A stretch of 64,000 nucleotides of DNA from Ulvibacterium marinum (lineage in GTDB: Bacteria; Bacteroidota; Bacteroidia; Flavobacteriales; Flavobacteriaceae). Where the stretch lies: positions 1,488,001 through 1,552,000 of the forward strand of contig NZ_RBCJ01000001.1 of assembly GCF_003626755.1 (NCBI RefSeq), given 5' to 3'. This document shows positions 41,893-49,770 of this stretch, one piece after another. The notes beneath the pieces were generated by a model that did no database searches, was not told the DNA's origin, and saw only the letters and a program-made list of their open reading frames with translations. A program made the translations under genes and the position numbers. Position 1 is the stretch's first letter; each line of letters opens with the position of its first letter.

Positions 41893-44450
41893 GTCTTTAA
41901 TGGTTTTTTGGAACTTCGGTAGGCATAGGCCTTGGCCGTAAGTTCCCAGTTCTTATGATTGTCCTTAAATAATTGTATGATCTTGCCGCTTTCTGTGGCA
42001 TTGGTCTCATAGATGCATTTCTCCTCCAAAGAGGTTTCAATGCCATAAACTTTTACCCGATCCAGCCAGCAGAAAGCGACCTCCCTTAATTTTCTGTCTT
42101 CCGGCAGGTCCTTGTTGATGGAAAGAATCAATTGTTTCTGTTTTTCCCCAAGACCCATAACGGACTGGATTTTGTCAAAGGACTTCGCAAAATCGCGCAT
42201 ATCGAGAAATACCTTGATATGCGAATTGACGACAATGGCATTCTTAATGACCTCTGAGGCTATAAAATCACTGACTTTTTGGGAAATAAAAATTGGCTGA
42301 CCACCGTACTTCCGAGCCATTCGGGACTGGCTGTTGAAATAGTCCACCAGTTCCTTTCTGTCCAATGCCTTCCAAGCCTCGTCTACGACCATCATTTTAT
42401 TAATGGACAATTTTGAACGGTCGCTGAGTTTTTTACTGAAAATTTCCATGATCATTAAGGCGGTAATGGGAAACAATAATTCGTTGTCAATGAGTTTGCC
42501 CAATTTGAAGTACACGATTTTTTCATCGCTCAATCGGCTTATCCGATCATCTTCGTGATTCAGCAATTTTCCCCGTGGGCCATCTTTGTAATATTTTTCC
42601 AGGAGAAAAAGAAACACTTTTGAATCGAAGATTTCCCGCGAAATTCCCTTGGCCTTAACAAGAGCCACAATGTGGTCTTTGCAGTATTCGAAAAAGCTGT
42701 CGAAGTTAAAATTCGCCTTATCTTCTTCCCACCTCCTTTCATAATAGCCTGCGATCAAGATTTCAAAAACCGTATTCTTGACCTCTAAGGATAGCAGACT
42801 TGTGTTGACATTTTTTTCATCCCCTGTAATCAGTTTTAGGAGCGTGACCAAATTGATGGTCTTGTTCTCGGTCAATCTATTTTTACCGTTAGCATCTATG
42901 ACAACATCGTAACTGTCCAATTGAAATGGGTTGAATGTAAAGGGCCTTTCGTCATCATGCTCGATAACAACACCTTCGAAAACTTCCGTGATCTTGTCAT
43001 AGGAATTGCCATCTTCCATAATTACTGCCTCTGCACCTTGTCGCAATTCCGAAGCCACATAGTGATTTACATAGAAAGATTTACCGCCACCGGAACCTGA
43101 AGCAACCAGCATTCCGCGATTGAAAATCCAATCTTCTTCCTCAGGTAGTTTGTAAACGCTCACGGATAATGGTCTTCCCGTGGTACGATTTACCAAGCGG
43201 AGACCATCGACCGAAGTAGTGGCATCTTTATATTCCCCTTCAAAATAGAGTAGTGATGCCGCCATATCGCTGGACATGGGCATATACATATCCGATGGGA
43301 TTCCAACTGAATTGCCCGGCACTCCCCCGAAAAAAAGATTTTTTCGGTCGATACTATTTTCCTTGACATTGATTTTTAGCTTTTTAAAAGCGCTGGAAAC
43401 CGAGTTGCACAACTTTCGATGCTGTCCGTGTTCATCCCCGAAAGCCAAAATGTTTAAATGGTAAAAAACGATTTCCTTATGGTTTTCAAGAACGTCCGTA
43501 TTGAAAGCATGTATCTGGTCGGCATAAATCGCATTGCTATCGTCCTTTTTGCCGTTGGAAAATTGATTGAAACGTTTTGCTTTTTTACGCAATTGTTTCA
43601 TCACTTTATCCTGTTCGGGTATAAAGATGTATTGGTTGATGATATGTTCATGGGGAATCTTAAATCCTATAGAGAATAAATTTCCAACTGGAAATTGATT
43701 GTATTTGGTGGAATACTTTCCATAAACCTCGTTAGTAGATAAATGCTCCTTTGTGAATTGATCGAGATTTTCGACCGTAAAGAATTGGGCTTTTTTATTG
43801 CCGACCTGTATTACGTTATCGCTAAAATCAATATCGGGCAAATTGATGTTTACGGAGGAAAGTCCGAAATATTTTGGGTATAATCCATTTTCGAAAAACA
43901 GACTGTCATAGTCCATTACAGTTGCGGTAACCAATCCCGAAGCGTTGATAAGGGCTACCACGCTTTCGACCTTGCTCTCAAAATCCGCCAATACCGTTGT
44001 GCTAACAAATTCTTTAGGAACCACATTTTCCATATAGAAGTCCCTTTTTTTGTTCAGGAAGGAATTCGATCGCTTTGGGGAATGCCTGATATAGTTTTTG
44101 GGAACATTACTTACATACAGATAATGTTGGGTTCGTAAAAAAGAGCGTTCATTGAAATGGAATTCATTCGCCCGTTCTAAAAAATCGCCCTGTAATCTCC
44201 CTTTGATGGGTCGGTACGTTTCCTCAAAGAAAAAGTCTTGCTTGTGGAGTAAGGTGTTCGGCCCTAAAATATCAATGATGTTAAAGAACAATTCGTTTAG
44301 TTGAACATATTCTGAAACGTCCAAAGTGAAAACTTCAGGGAGTTTCAATTTTAAGGGTATGGTCACACAACCCTTTTCTTTGGCTATCAACGAACGGCGT
44401 TCGTACCCATAGATGGGAAAAGCGTCGTAAAGGGCTAGTTGTTTTTCCAT
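41889..44450 (-). CDS. traG: TraG-family conjugation ATPase (VirB4-like)
   Basis: An 853-aa ATPase that energises the type IV secretion channel. The N-terminal 400 residues form the VirB4-type domain. The Walker A motif is ASGSGGGKSFYVNHYVA near 448-464; Walker B is INKMMVVDEAWKAL near 690, with QSRMARKYGG and PIFISQKVSDFI after it. DGNSYDKITEVFEG and FNPFQLDSYD are further TraG hallmarks. It overlaps traF by 16 bp and traI by 4 bp, showing tight translational coupling. It is not the VirD4-type coupling protein. Confidence 0.95.
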   Translation of the reverse strand: MEKQLALYDAFPIYGYERRSLIAKEKGCVTIPLKLKLPEVFTLDVSEYVQLNELFFNIIDILGPNTLLHKQDFFFEETYRPIKGRLQGDFLERANEFHFNERSFLRTQHYLYVSNVPKNYIRHSPKRSNSFLNKKRDFYMENVVPKEFVSTTVLADFESKVESVVALINASGLVTATVMDYDSLFFENGLYPKYFGLSSVNINLPDIDFSDNVIQVGNKKAQFFTVENLDQFTKEHLSTNEVYGKYSTKYNQFPVGNLFSIGFKIPHEHIINQYIFIPEQDKVMKQLRKKAKRFNQFSNGKKDDSNAIYADQIHAFNTDVLENHKEIVFYHLNILAFGDEHGQHRKLCNSVSSAFKKLKINVKENSIDRKNLFFGGVPGNSVGIPSDMYMPMSSDMAASLLYFEGEYKDATTSVDGLRLVNRTTGRPLSVSVYKLPEEEDWIFNRGMLVASGSGGGKSFYVNHYVASELRQGAEAVIMEDGNSYDKITEVFEGVVIEHDDERPFTFNPFQLDSYDVVIDANGKNRLTENKTINLVTLLKLITGDEKNVNTSLLSLEVKNTVFEILIAGYYERRWEEDKANFNFDSFFEYCKDHIVALVKAKGISREIFDSKVFLFLLEKYYKDGPRGKLLNHEDDRISRLSDEKIVYFKLGKLIDNELLFPITALMIMEIFSKKLSDRSKLSINKMMVVDEAWKALDRKELVDYFNSQSRMARKYGGQPIFISQKVSDFIASEVIKNAIVVNSHIKVFLDMRDFAKSFDKIQSVMGLGEKQKQLILSINKDLPEDRKLREVAFCWLDRVKVYGIETSLEEKCIYETNATESGKIIQLFKDNHKNWELTAKAYAYRSSKKPLKT

Positions 44451-44758
44451 ACTAGAAGTGTTTCAAATGAATTGGATACTTTGATGGAATTCGGTCTTTG
44501 GGCATCAGCCAATTTTTTTACAAAGCCCTTTGCCCCATAGGTTTTGGAATAAAACATCAGAATCGCGAATACCACCAAGATTAAAAGGGTCGTAATCAGT
44601 AGCGCCAAAGCGGTGGGGATGATGGTCGATAGTCCAAGCCCGATAATGATACTGGCAAGCCCCAAATAAATACAGTAGTTGATATAGACTGCTTTTAGGC
44701 CCATAAAGAGTACTTCTTTTTGAAGCCCCTTTTTAATATGTAGGTACTCCTGTTCCAT
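44435..44758 (-). CDS. traF: Conjugative transposon protein TraF (DUF4133)
   Basis: A 107-aa protein with two membrane helices (YCIYLGLASIIIGLGLSTII; ALALLITTLLILVVFAILMF), preceded by a GLQKEVLFMGLKAVYI motif, which is diagnostic of DUF4133/TraF (VirB3-like). The soluble C-terminus ends KVSNSFETLLVWKNN. It overlaps the traG start by 16 bp and lies 18 bp after traE. Confidence 0.9.
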   Translation of the reverse strand: MEQEYLHIKKGLQKEVLFMGLKAVYINYCIYLGLASIIIGLGLSTIIPTALALLITTLLILVVFAILMFYSKTYGAKGFVKKLADAQRPNSIKVSNSFETLLVWKNN

Positions 44759-44776
44759 AACAAAGGGTGTTGCGTG

Positions 44777-45136
44777 TTAGGAACGGATGCTATCGCCTAC
44801 GGCCAGAAGAATAAAGAAGAGCGCAATACCGATAATCGTATTGCCGACCTTCTTTGTAAGATCACTTTGTTGCTCCCTTAAATAGAGGTAGACCAACGAG
44901 CCGATGATTACGGAAACACCAGCTATGGTCTTTACGACCCCGACAATACTGTCGGCAATGCTTTCGGCCTCACTTTCGGTCTTTTGGAATTCGCTGACCA
45001 GTTCGTTGAGTTGCGAGAAGAGGTCAGTCGGAACAAAAAGGATCAACAATAAAAGGAATAGGAATTCTTTAGGATTCGGAGTCGGTGGGTTTATCGTCCA
45101 CGGAATCCTTGCTACGGATAACTTTGAGTTTTTCAT
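44777..45136 (-). CDS. traE: Conjugative transposon protein TraE (DUF4134)
   Basis: A 119-aa membrane protein, VirB2-like pilin class. After a signal-like segment (FLFLLLLILFVPTDLFSQ), two hydrophobic stretches follow: AGVSVIIGSLVYLYLREQQS and GNTIIGIALFFILLAVGDSI. DUF4134 members share this layout. The start at 45136 makes it overlap the upstream gene by 68 bp, and the first 24 residues are polar; the true start may be further in, but no better ATG exists. Confidence 0.85.
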   Translation of the reverse strand: MKNSKLSVARIPWTINPPTPNPKEFLFLLLLILFVPTDLFSQLNELVSEFQKTESEAESIADSIVGVVKTIAGVSVIIGSLVYLYLREQQSDLTKKVGNTIIGIALFFILLAVGDSIRS

Positions 45137-45473
45137 GCTTTTTACGAGTTAAGGAATTTATATCATCTTCATCAGATGAACCCTTTTTAAAAGCATCCAG
45201 TAGCTTGGAATTATTTTCTGTGTCCTCTACTACCTGGTCGAGTATATCTTCCAAATCGGTTTGTTCAAATGATGTATTATTTACAAATATATCATTATTT
45301 TGCAAATATGACTCATTTGAAGCATCTTTTTTTACCTTTGGCTCTTTTTTAATTTTCAAGACCCAGAAGACATACCCATAATAGAGTACGACTAAACCGA
45401 TTAGAATTTTCCAGTAGAAGTTCAATGTTATATTGTCTTTGTAAAGAGAACGGCCATTAGACCATTGTCTCAA
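45069..45473 (-). CDS. Bitopic protein at the head of the tra run (possible TraD equivalent)
   Basis: I do not recognise this protein. It has one membrane helix (YWKILIGLVVLYYGYVFWVL, about residues 20-39) and an acidic, disordered tail rich in Asp, Ser and Lys (TDLEDILDQVVEDTENNSKL). The frame opens with TTG at 45473; another TTG at 45425 (giving MNFYWKIL) places the helix at the extreme N-terminus and avoids a hairpin overlapping the first codons, so it may be the real start. It occupies the place of TraD in Bacteroides-type elements, but no homology is visible. Confidence 0.5.
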   Translation of the reverse strand: MRQWSNGRSLYKDNITLNFYWKILIGLVVLYYGYVFWVLKIKKEPKVKKDASNESYLQNNDIFVNNTSFEQTDLEDILDQVVEDTENNSKLLDAFKKGSSDEDDINSLTRKKHEKLKVIRSKDSVDDKPTDSES

Positions 45474-45499
45474 CTTTACTACAACGAAAAATGGCCGTT
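45449..45499 (+). repeat. 10-bp perfect inverted repeat over the start of the tra run
   Basis: AACGGCCATT and AATGGCCGTT are separated by 31 bases and followed by TTTTTC on the plus strand. It overlaps the 5' end of the first tra gene. On the plus strand it resembles a terminator facing the mob genes; on the minus strand it would fold in the tra mRNA leader and could control translation. Confidence 0.6.
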
Positions 45500-45666
45500 T
45501 TTCTTGTATCGTTCAAAGTATTGTCAATTTCTTTCTCTCCCCTTTTCGTGCGGAAGTTTGAAAATCCTACACTCCAAGCCGACCCGAGCGACCGACCTTC
45601 GCCCGCCCGCTTTCGGGAGGCTTTCCGTTCCGCTTTTTCAAACCCCCTCGGAAACGCGCATAAACG

Positions 45667-45694
45667 CAAGACGGCGAAAAAAGTCGCCGCCTTG
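45667..45694 (+). terminator. G+C-rich hairpin in the tra-mob divergent region
   Basis: CAAGACGGCG pairs with CGCCGCCTTG (one A/C mismatch) around AAAAAAGT, and a T-rich stretch follows. The surrounding 45560-45695 is markedly G+C-rich against its A+T-rich neighbours, and short frames there look spurious. A terminator in a divergent promoter region is unusual; it may end a short untranslated RNA or belong to the transfer origin. Confidence 0.55.
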
Positions 45695-45885
45695 CATTTA
45701 TTTTTTCCATGCTAGGGATGGTTTGAATACCTATTTATCAAAGTATAAAAAAACCTTTTCACTACTATTATCCAAAAGTAATACGCACACAAAATTTATC
45801 ATTTAGTTTCATTTGTTTTCATGTAATTAATTCGTATAAAATACTGATAATTAAATAGATAAGATTCATTCTGTTTTTCTATATT

Positions 45886-45949
45886 TATCCGCAGGGGCGG
45901 ATAGCAAGTTATATTTTAAGTGCCTTAAAATGACTACTTCTGGCGAAGT
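45886..45949 (+). other. Candidate origin of transfer (oriT): three consecutive hairpins upstream of mob genes
   Basis: Three inverted repeats follow each other within 64 bp: TATCCGC-AGGG-GCGGATA (45886-45903, perfect 7-bp arms), ATTTTAAG-TGC-CTTAAAAT (45913-45931, perfect 8-bp arms) and ACTTC-TGGC-GAAGT (45936-45949). They lie 38-102 bp before the MobC-like gene, followed by the relaxase. MOBP relaxases usually nick in an oriT just upstream of their own operon, next to an inverted repeat, often in a TATCC-type context as seen in the first arm. No nick site is demonstrated. Confidence 0.6.
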
Positions 45950-45987
45950 GAAAAATGAATAAAATATAAATAATTCAGTACTGATCG

Positions 45988-46371
45988 ATGCGTAAAAAAG
46001 CGGGAAGAAAACCATTAGGGAAACATAAAAGAGAGCATACGGTTAACCTGCGTTTCAATGATACCGAAATGAAGACTATCAAAATACTATTGGAATCTTA
46101 CAATCTGGATTTCAAAAAAAGAGGGGTATTGGGACCCTTTTTGAGGAGACTGATTTTGCAGGATAAGGCGGTCCTGGAAACCCGGATTTCAGATTCAACT
46201 TCAAACCTGACCTATCAAATTAACAAGATTGGAACCAACATCAATCAACTGGTCAAAGTTGCCAATTACAAGAATTTGATACGTCCGAACTCAAAATTGG
46301 AACTGGAAATGCAGAAATCAAATGAATTAATGCGGAAGATTTTTGGGCTTTTGGATGATAAAAGGGAATAG
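45988..46371 (+). CDS. MobC-like relaxosome accessory protein
   Basis: A 127-aa DNA-binding protein of the mobilisation operon. Basic N-terminus MRKKAGRKPLGKHKREHTV, a ribbon-helix-helix segment (VNLRFNDTEMKTIKILLESY) and the MobC-type C-terminal motif YQINKIGTNINQLVKVANY (residues about 74-92). Proteins like this bind oriT and load the relaxase; Bacteroides literature calls the equivalent MobA. Its stop codon directly abuts the relaxase ATG, so the two are translationally linked. Confidence 0.88.
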   Translation: MRKKAGRKPLGKHKREHTVNLRFNDTEMKTIKILLESYNLDFKKRGVLGPFLRRLILQDKAVLETRISDSTSNLTYQINKIGTNINQLVKVANYKNLIRPNSKLELEMQKSNELMRKIFGLLDDKRE

Positions 46372-48663
46372 ATGATCGGACGAATTTTGTATCGGGAAAG
46401 TGTACATGGTGTTATTAATTATGTGTTCGGCAAGACCAAAATCCGCGTGCTTGGATATCAAAATACCTATTCTAAAACCGATACCACCCAAGAACAATTC
46501 ACTAGGATTTTACACCATTTGGGTGGTCGCCATGAATCACAAAAGCGCTATGTACATATTTCGCTAAATCTACCCCATGGCGAAAAATTGAACGATTCAG
46601 ATTTCTATGAACTCTCCAAAAACTATATGGAAAATATGGGCTATGGCGAACAGCCTTTTGTGGTAGTACGTCATTTCGATACACAACATCAACATGTTCA
46701 TATCGTGTCCACTACGGTAAAAGAAAATGGTAATTTAATAGACCTTTCCCATGACTTTAGACGTAATGTAGCCACCCAGAAATATCTGGAACAACGGTTC
46801 GGGTTGTCGCCATCCCCTGAAACAAAATCCAGCAGAGAACTACCGCTTTATCGTCTGCCTGAAATCAAAAAAGACGACACTAATGGTGTGAAATTTTATA
46901 TTCAGGACATTTTGAACAGTACCCTACAGAAGCACAAGGTGCGAAGTTTTAAAGAACTTGCGCAGTTGGTGGCACCCTATCATATTGTGGTAAAACCGAC
47001 AAAAAATCGTTCAGGCCGTATCGGTGTTTCCTATGGAATAGCCATTGATAACGGCTATAGATCAAGATTTATCGATGGGTATACGGTCCACCCAAGATTG
47101 AGCGGGCCAAAACTACAGGCCATTTTCAACAGGCAATCGCAATCAAAGTCATTGCCCATGCACAGAAAACGATTGGAAAAACAGTTGATGACTACCTTTC
47201 AACTTTTTAAAAGCATATATCCTGAAGACCTTCCACATATTTTAAAGTCGTACCAAAAAATCGATGCCAAGGTCCGATATAATGACGAGGGCAAGCCGTT
47301 GGATTTTACCATTTTAGATAAATCCGGATATGTGTTTAACAGCCAAGAAATTAGTTCTCTGTTAGGTTTTGAGGCTAATTCTGTGCTAAATGATAAAGGA
47401 AAAGGAGTCAAGACCGAACTGGATACAAGGAGCAACCAAATGGCTTTGGAAGTCAGGAAGCTGATTAAAAATGCTTTTTATACCGCTTATTTGAACGGCT
47501 ATAAAGATAGTTTGTTGTCTGAATTTGTCCGAAACAAAAGACTCAATGAGCTGTTACCTATTATCTGTTCTTCGGAGCGTTTTGTTTTTTTGAATACCTA
47601 TCTACAGCGAAATCCAACATTCTTAGCGTCTCTGATTCGGTCGGAATTCGAGCAAACGCAGCGTGCGATTTATGTGTCCGAAAGTAAAAAAGAAGTTGAA
47701 GTGCTACATCAGAAAGCTTTCTTGATACAAAAAATTCTCGGCAAAGGTCTTTTTGATGTTACGTCAGATAAGGCCATTGTTTTTGAACTTTTACAAAGTC
47801 TTGGGGTAAAGTATGTTCGGGGCCATATAGCCTATCTCAATTCCAATAGGCACCAAAGTCCTTTGGCCCTTCCCAACTTTATGCTGCCCGAAACTACCAA
47901 TTCCTATGTGTCTACCGGATTTATTAGTCAGAATGAAAAGGTGCTTAATGCCCTGGTCAACAACGTGCCCTTTAAGGAGGCTGGTATTAATGGAAGCGTT
48001 TTTTTCCTTCCGATAATCTTTCCGAGTCTGTACGGATCCATGTCCGATAAACACCGCCAAACTTTTGAGGAATTGAGTCTGAGCGCCTATCAGGAAACTG
48101 GGGAAAAACTGCATATTCCCTTTGAAAAGTCGGCCAAGGATTATATTCGATTGTTCAATGCAAAGGGTATTTACTTTTTGCGAAAAGAAAACCATCTTTT
48201 CTTGCACTCCATTTATTCCAAATTTCCGGTTGGAGTGCCACTCTTACCGAAAACCCAAAAATATCTTTTGGCCACAAAAGGTCTGGATACGATACTTAAA
48301 GATCAACGAACGATACTTGATAAGACTACAAGCCAGAAACAAGGCCACCTCAAAAATTTATGGGTGTCTTACCTGATTGAAAAGCAATTGTACGAAAAGG
48401 CTGCTTTCATGATCGCCAATGACGGTGTACGACCGAACCTCTCCCAAGAGATTCTGAAATTTCATATGGAAAATGGGCTTAGGGAAAAAATACTTGTCGC
48501 CAATAATCAAAAAGTAAATGCCAAACACGCACGTCTTTTAAGAAGAAGCGTTTATGCTTTTAGCTCTCTGCTCGGTAAATCCAGCTATCGTGAAGAAGAG
48601 GTCTTTGATGGATTTCGTGATGAGCTTACCGATTATGAGAAATACAAGAGTAATTTTATTTGA
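46372..48663 (+). CDS. MOBP-type relaxase / mobilisation nuclease
   Basis: A 763-aa relaxase that nicks oriT and leads the strand into the recipient. The N-terminal relaxase domain (1-180) shows motif I Tyr residues (ILYRESVHGVINYVFGK) and the metal-binding three-His motif VRHFDTQHQHVHIVSTTV near residues 99-116. The remaining 580 residues are a long helical and mixed C-terminus without a helicase or primase motif I recognise. It is longer than the usual MobB (300-450 aa), so the C-terminal part may help select the channel. A perfect terminator follows 54 bp later; no coupling protein gene comes next. Confidence 0.92.
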   Translation: MIGRILYRESVHGVINYVFGKTKIRVLGYQNTYSKTDTTQEQFTRILHHLGGRHESQKRYVHISLNLPHGEKLNDSDFYELSKNYMENMGYGEQPFVVVRHFDTQHQHVHIVSTTVKENGNLIDLSHDFRRNVATQKYLEQRFGLSPSPETKSSRELPLYRLPEIKKDDTNGVKFYIQDILNSTLQKHKVRSFKELAQLVAPYHIVVKPTKNRSGRIGVSYGIAIDNGYRSRFIDGYTVHPRLSGPKLQAIFNRQSQSKSLPMHRKRLEKQLMTTFQLFKSIYPEDLPHILKSYQKIDAKVRYNDEGKPLDFTILDKSGYVFNSQEISSLLGFEANSVLNDKGKGVKTELDTRSNQMALEVRKLIKNAFYTAYLNGYKDSLLSEFVRNKRLNELLPIICSSERFVFLNTYLQRNPTFLASLIRSEFEQTQRAIYVSESKKEVEVLHQKAFLIQKILGKGLFDVTSDKAIVFELLQSLGVKYVRGHIAYLNSNRHQSPLALPNFMLPETTNSYVSTGFISQNEKVLNALVNNVPFKEAGINGSVFFLPIIFPSLYGSMSDKHRQTFEELSLSAYQETGEKLHIPFEKSAKDYIRLFNAKGIYFLRKENHLFLHSIYSKFPVGVPLLPKTQKYLLATKGLDTILKDQRTILDKTTSQKQGHLKNLWVSYLIEKQLYEKAAFMIANDGVRPNLSQEILKFHMENGLREKILVANNQKVNAKHARLLRRSVYAFSSLLGKSSYREEEVFDGFRDELTDYEKYKSNFI

Positions 48664-48716
48664 ATATTTAAATAGCACTTTACTAAGAATTCCACATTAA
48701 TCTGTCTTGTTATCGA

Positions 48717-48751
48717 CTCTTTACAATAAGCGGATTTTGTAAAGAGTTTTT
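48717..48751 (+). terminator. Terminator of the mob operon; left copy of a bracketing repeat
   Basis: CTCTTTACAA and TTGTAAAGAG form a perfect 10-bp stem with a 10-base loop and then five Ts. A near-identical hairpin with the same arm and loop lengths occurs at 55919-55950, on the far side of the defence block. The 315 bp after it (48752-49066) hold no gene I can support; a half copy GTAAAGAGTT recurs near 48831. Confidence 0.9.
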
Positions 48752-49066
48752 CAATTTGAATTAGATTTCAGGCCTTCGTCAGTAACTCTTAATGCGTTTC
48801 CGAAAGGTGTAATGTAAAGAGTTATACGAAACCAACCATAAATGTTTAAAAGCACGACTGTCAGTCCTTTTCAATTTTACGCTTTCTTGTAAGAATATTT
48901 ACACAACTTACCTTATATTGCTATTACATTACCTGAAGTTTACCAGCCCCCACTACTTTAGATATTTTTGGTACTTGTTACTATAAAACTAACACCTGAA
49001 TCTATATCGCGCTATATGCAGACATATATACAGGCTTAAATACGTGTAAGTCATGAAACATATAAA

Positions 49067-49717
49067 ATGAATACTGAAGTTATATTTCTTTTAAAATTTG
49101 GAAAAAAAGAGCATATAGAAAACCTTTTGAGGAAAGGAGAAATATTCATGAACACAATTCAATGGTTTAAAAATTTTGAAAAAGAGGGAATTGGTGACAT
49201 TTATGAAGGAGCTTCAGAAGTTGAAAATATTAAGAATGGTAGACTAACTCTCAGAATTCCAAATAACCCAGTAACTTTTAATAATGCAAGTCTTCAGTTA
49301 AGAAAGCATCACACCGGACATATTGGAAATATTTTTTCGACTTACGCTATTTCAACTTTATTATTGAGAAGAAAATCAATCCATCGGATTGATAAAAGAA
49401 TGAACCGATTTGGAACACATTGTCTAATTATTAAGGATGTACAGCAATTTTTAAATTCTGTTACTAACAAATTAGCGGAAATGGGAATTGAATATTCTCA
49501 TAATATGGTCAGATACAAAAATTTGAACAAGAACAACCATAAATTGTCCTTGTTCAACAAAACACACCTTTTAAGCTATCAAAAAGAACATCGAATAATT
49601 GCTTTGACTGATGAAGATTCTGTTCTTCAATTTGAAATTGGTTCAATAGAGCATTGCGCTGAAATGCATTTAACTGACAAAATTATAAAAGAGGTAACCG
49701 TTGATTTCAATAAATAA
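49067..49717 (+). CDS. Uncharacterised protein of a defence block, distant DUF2971-like
   Basis: A 216-aa protein without a signal or membrane segment, Asn- and Lys-rich. Its start, VIFLLKFGKKEHIENLLRKG then EIFMNTIQWFKNFE, resembles in layout the opening of DUF2971 proteins (a 'single-substrate entry then minor-structure' pattern: L-x-x-G-x-I/L-Y/F-M/A-N). The later part includes YSHNMVRYKNLNKNN and LSYQKEHRIIAL. The relation is a guess from pattern, not an alignment. It is the first gene of a same-strand run with SIR2 and HerA, 53 bp before the former. If it is a DUF2971 relative it could be an ADP-ribosyl-type toxin or sensor. Confidence 0.6.
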   Translation: MNTEVIFLLKFGKKEHIENLLRKGEIFMNTIQWFKNFEKEGIGDIYEGASEVENIKNGRLTLRIPNNPVTFNNASLQLRKHHTGHIGNIFSTYAISTLLLRRKSIHRIDKRMNRFGTHCLIIKDVQQFLNSVTNKLAEMGIEYSHNMVRYKNLNKNNHKLSLFNKTHLLSYQKEHRIIALTDEDSVLQFEIGSIEHCAEMHLTDKIIKEVTVDFNK

Positions 49718-49770
49718 AACGAGTTGCTTAACCATACGAATAGCAGCGATATATTTTTAAAACAACTAAC

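Noticed and set aside
45457-45715. Short frames on both strands in the G+C-rich tra-mob spacer
   Set aside because: They are basic, low-complexity (Arg, Ala, Pro) readings of a G+C-rich hairpin region and have no coupling to neighbours; the region is better explained as transfer-origin or regulatory DNA.
48752-49066. Possible CRISPR or repeat array because GTAAAGAG recurs
   Set aside because: Only three partial copies at irregular spacing were seen (near 45440, 48740 and 48831), explained by hairpin arms, with no spacer structure.
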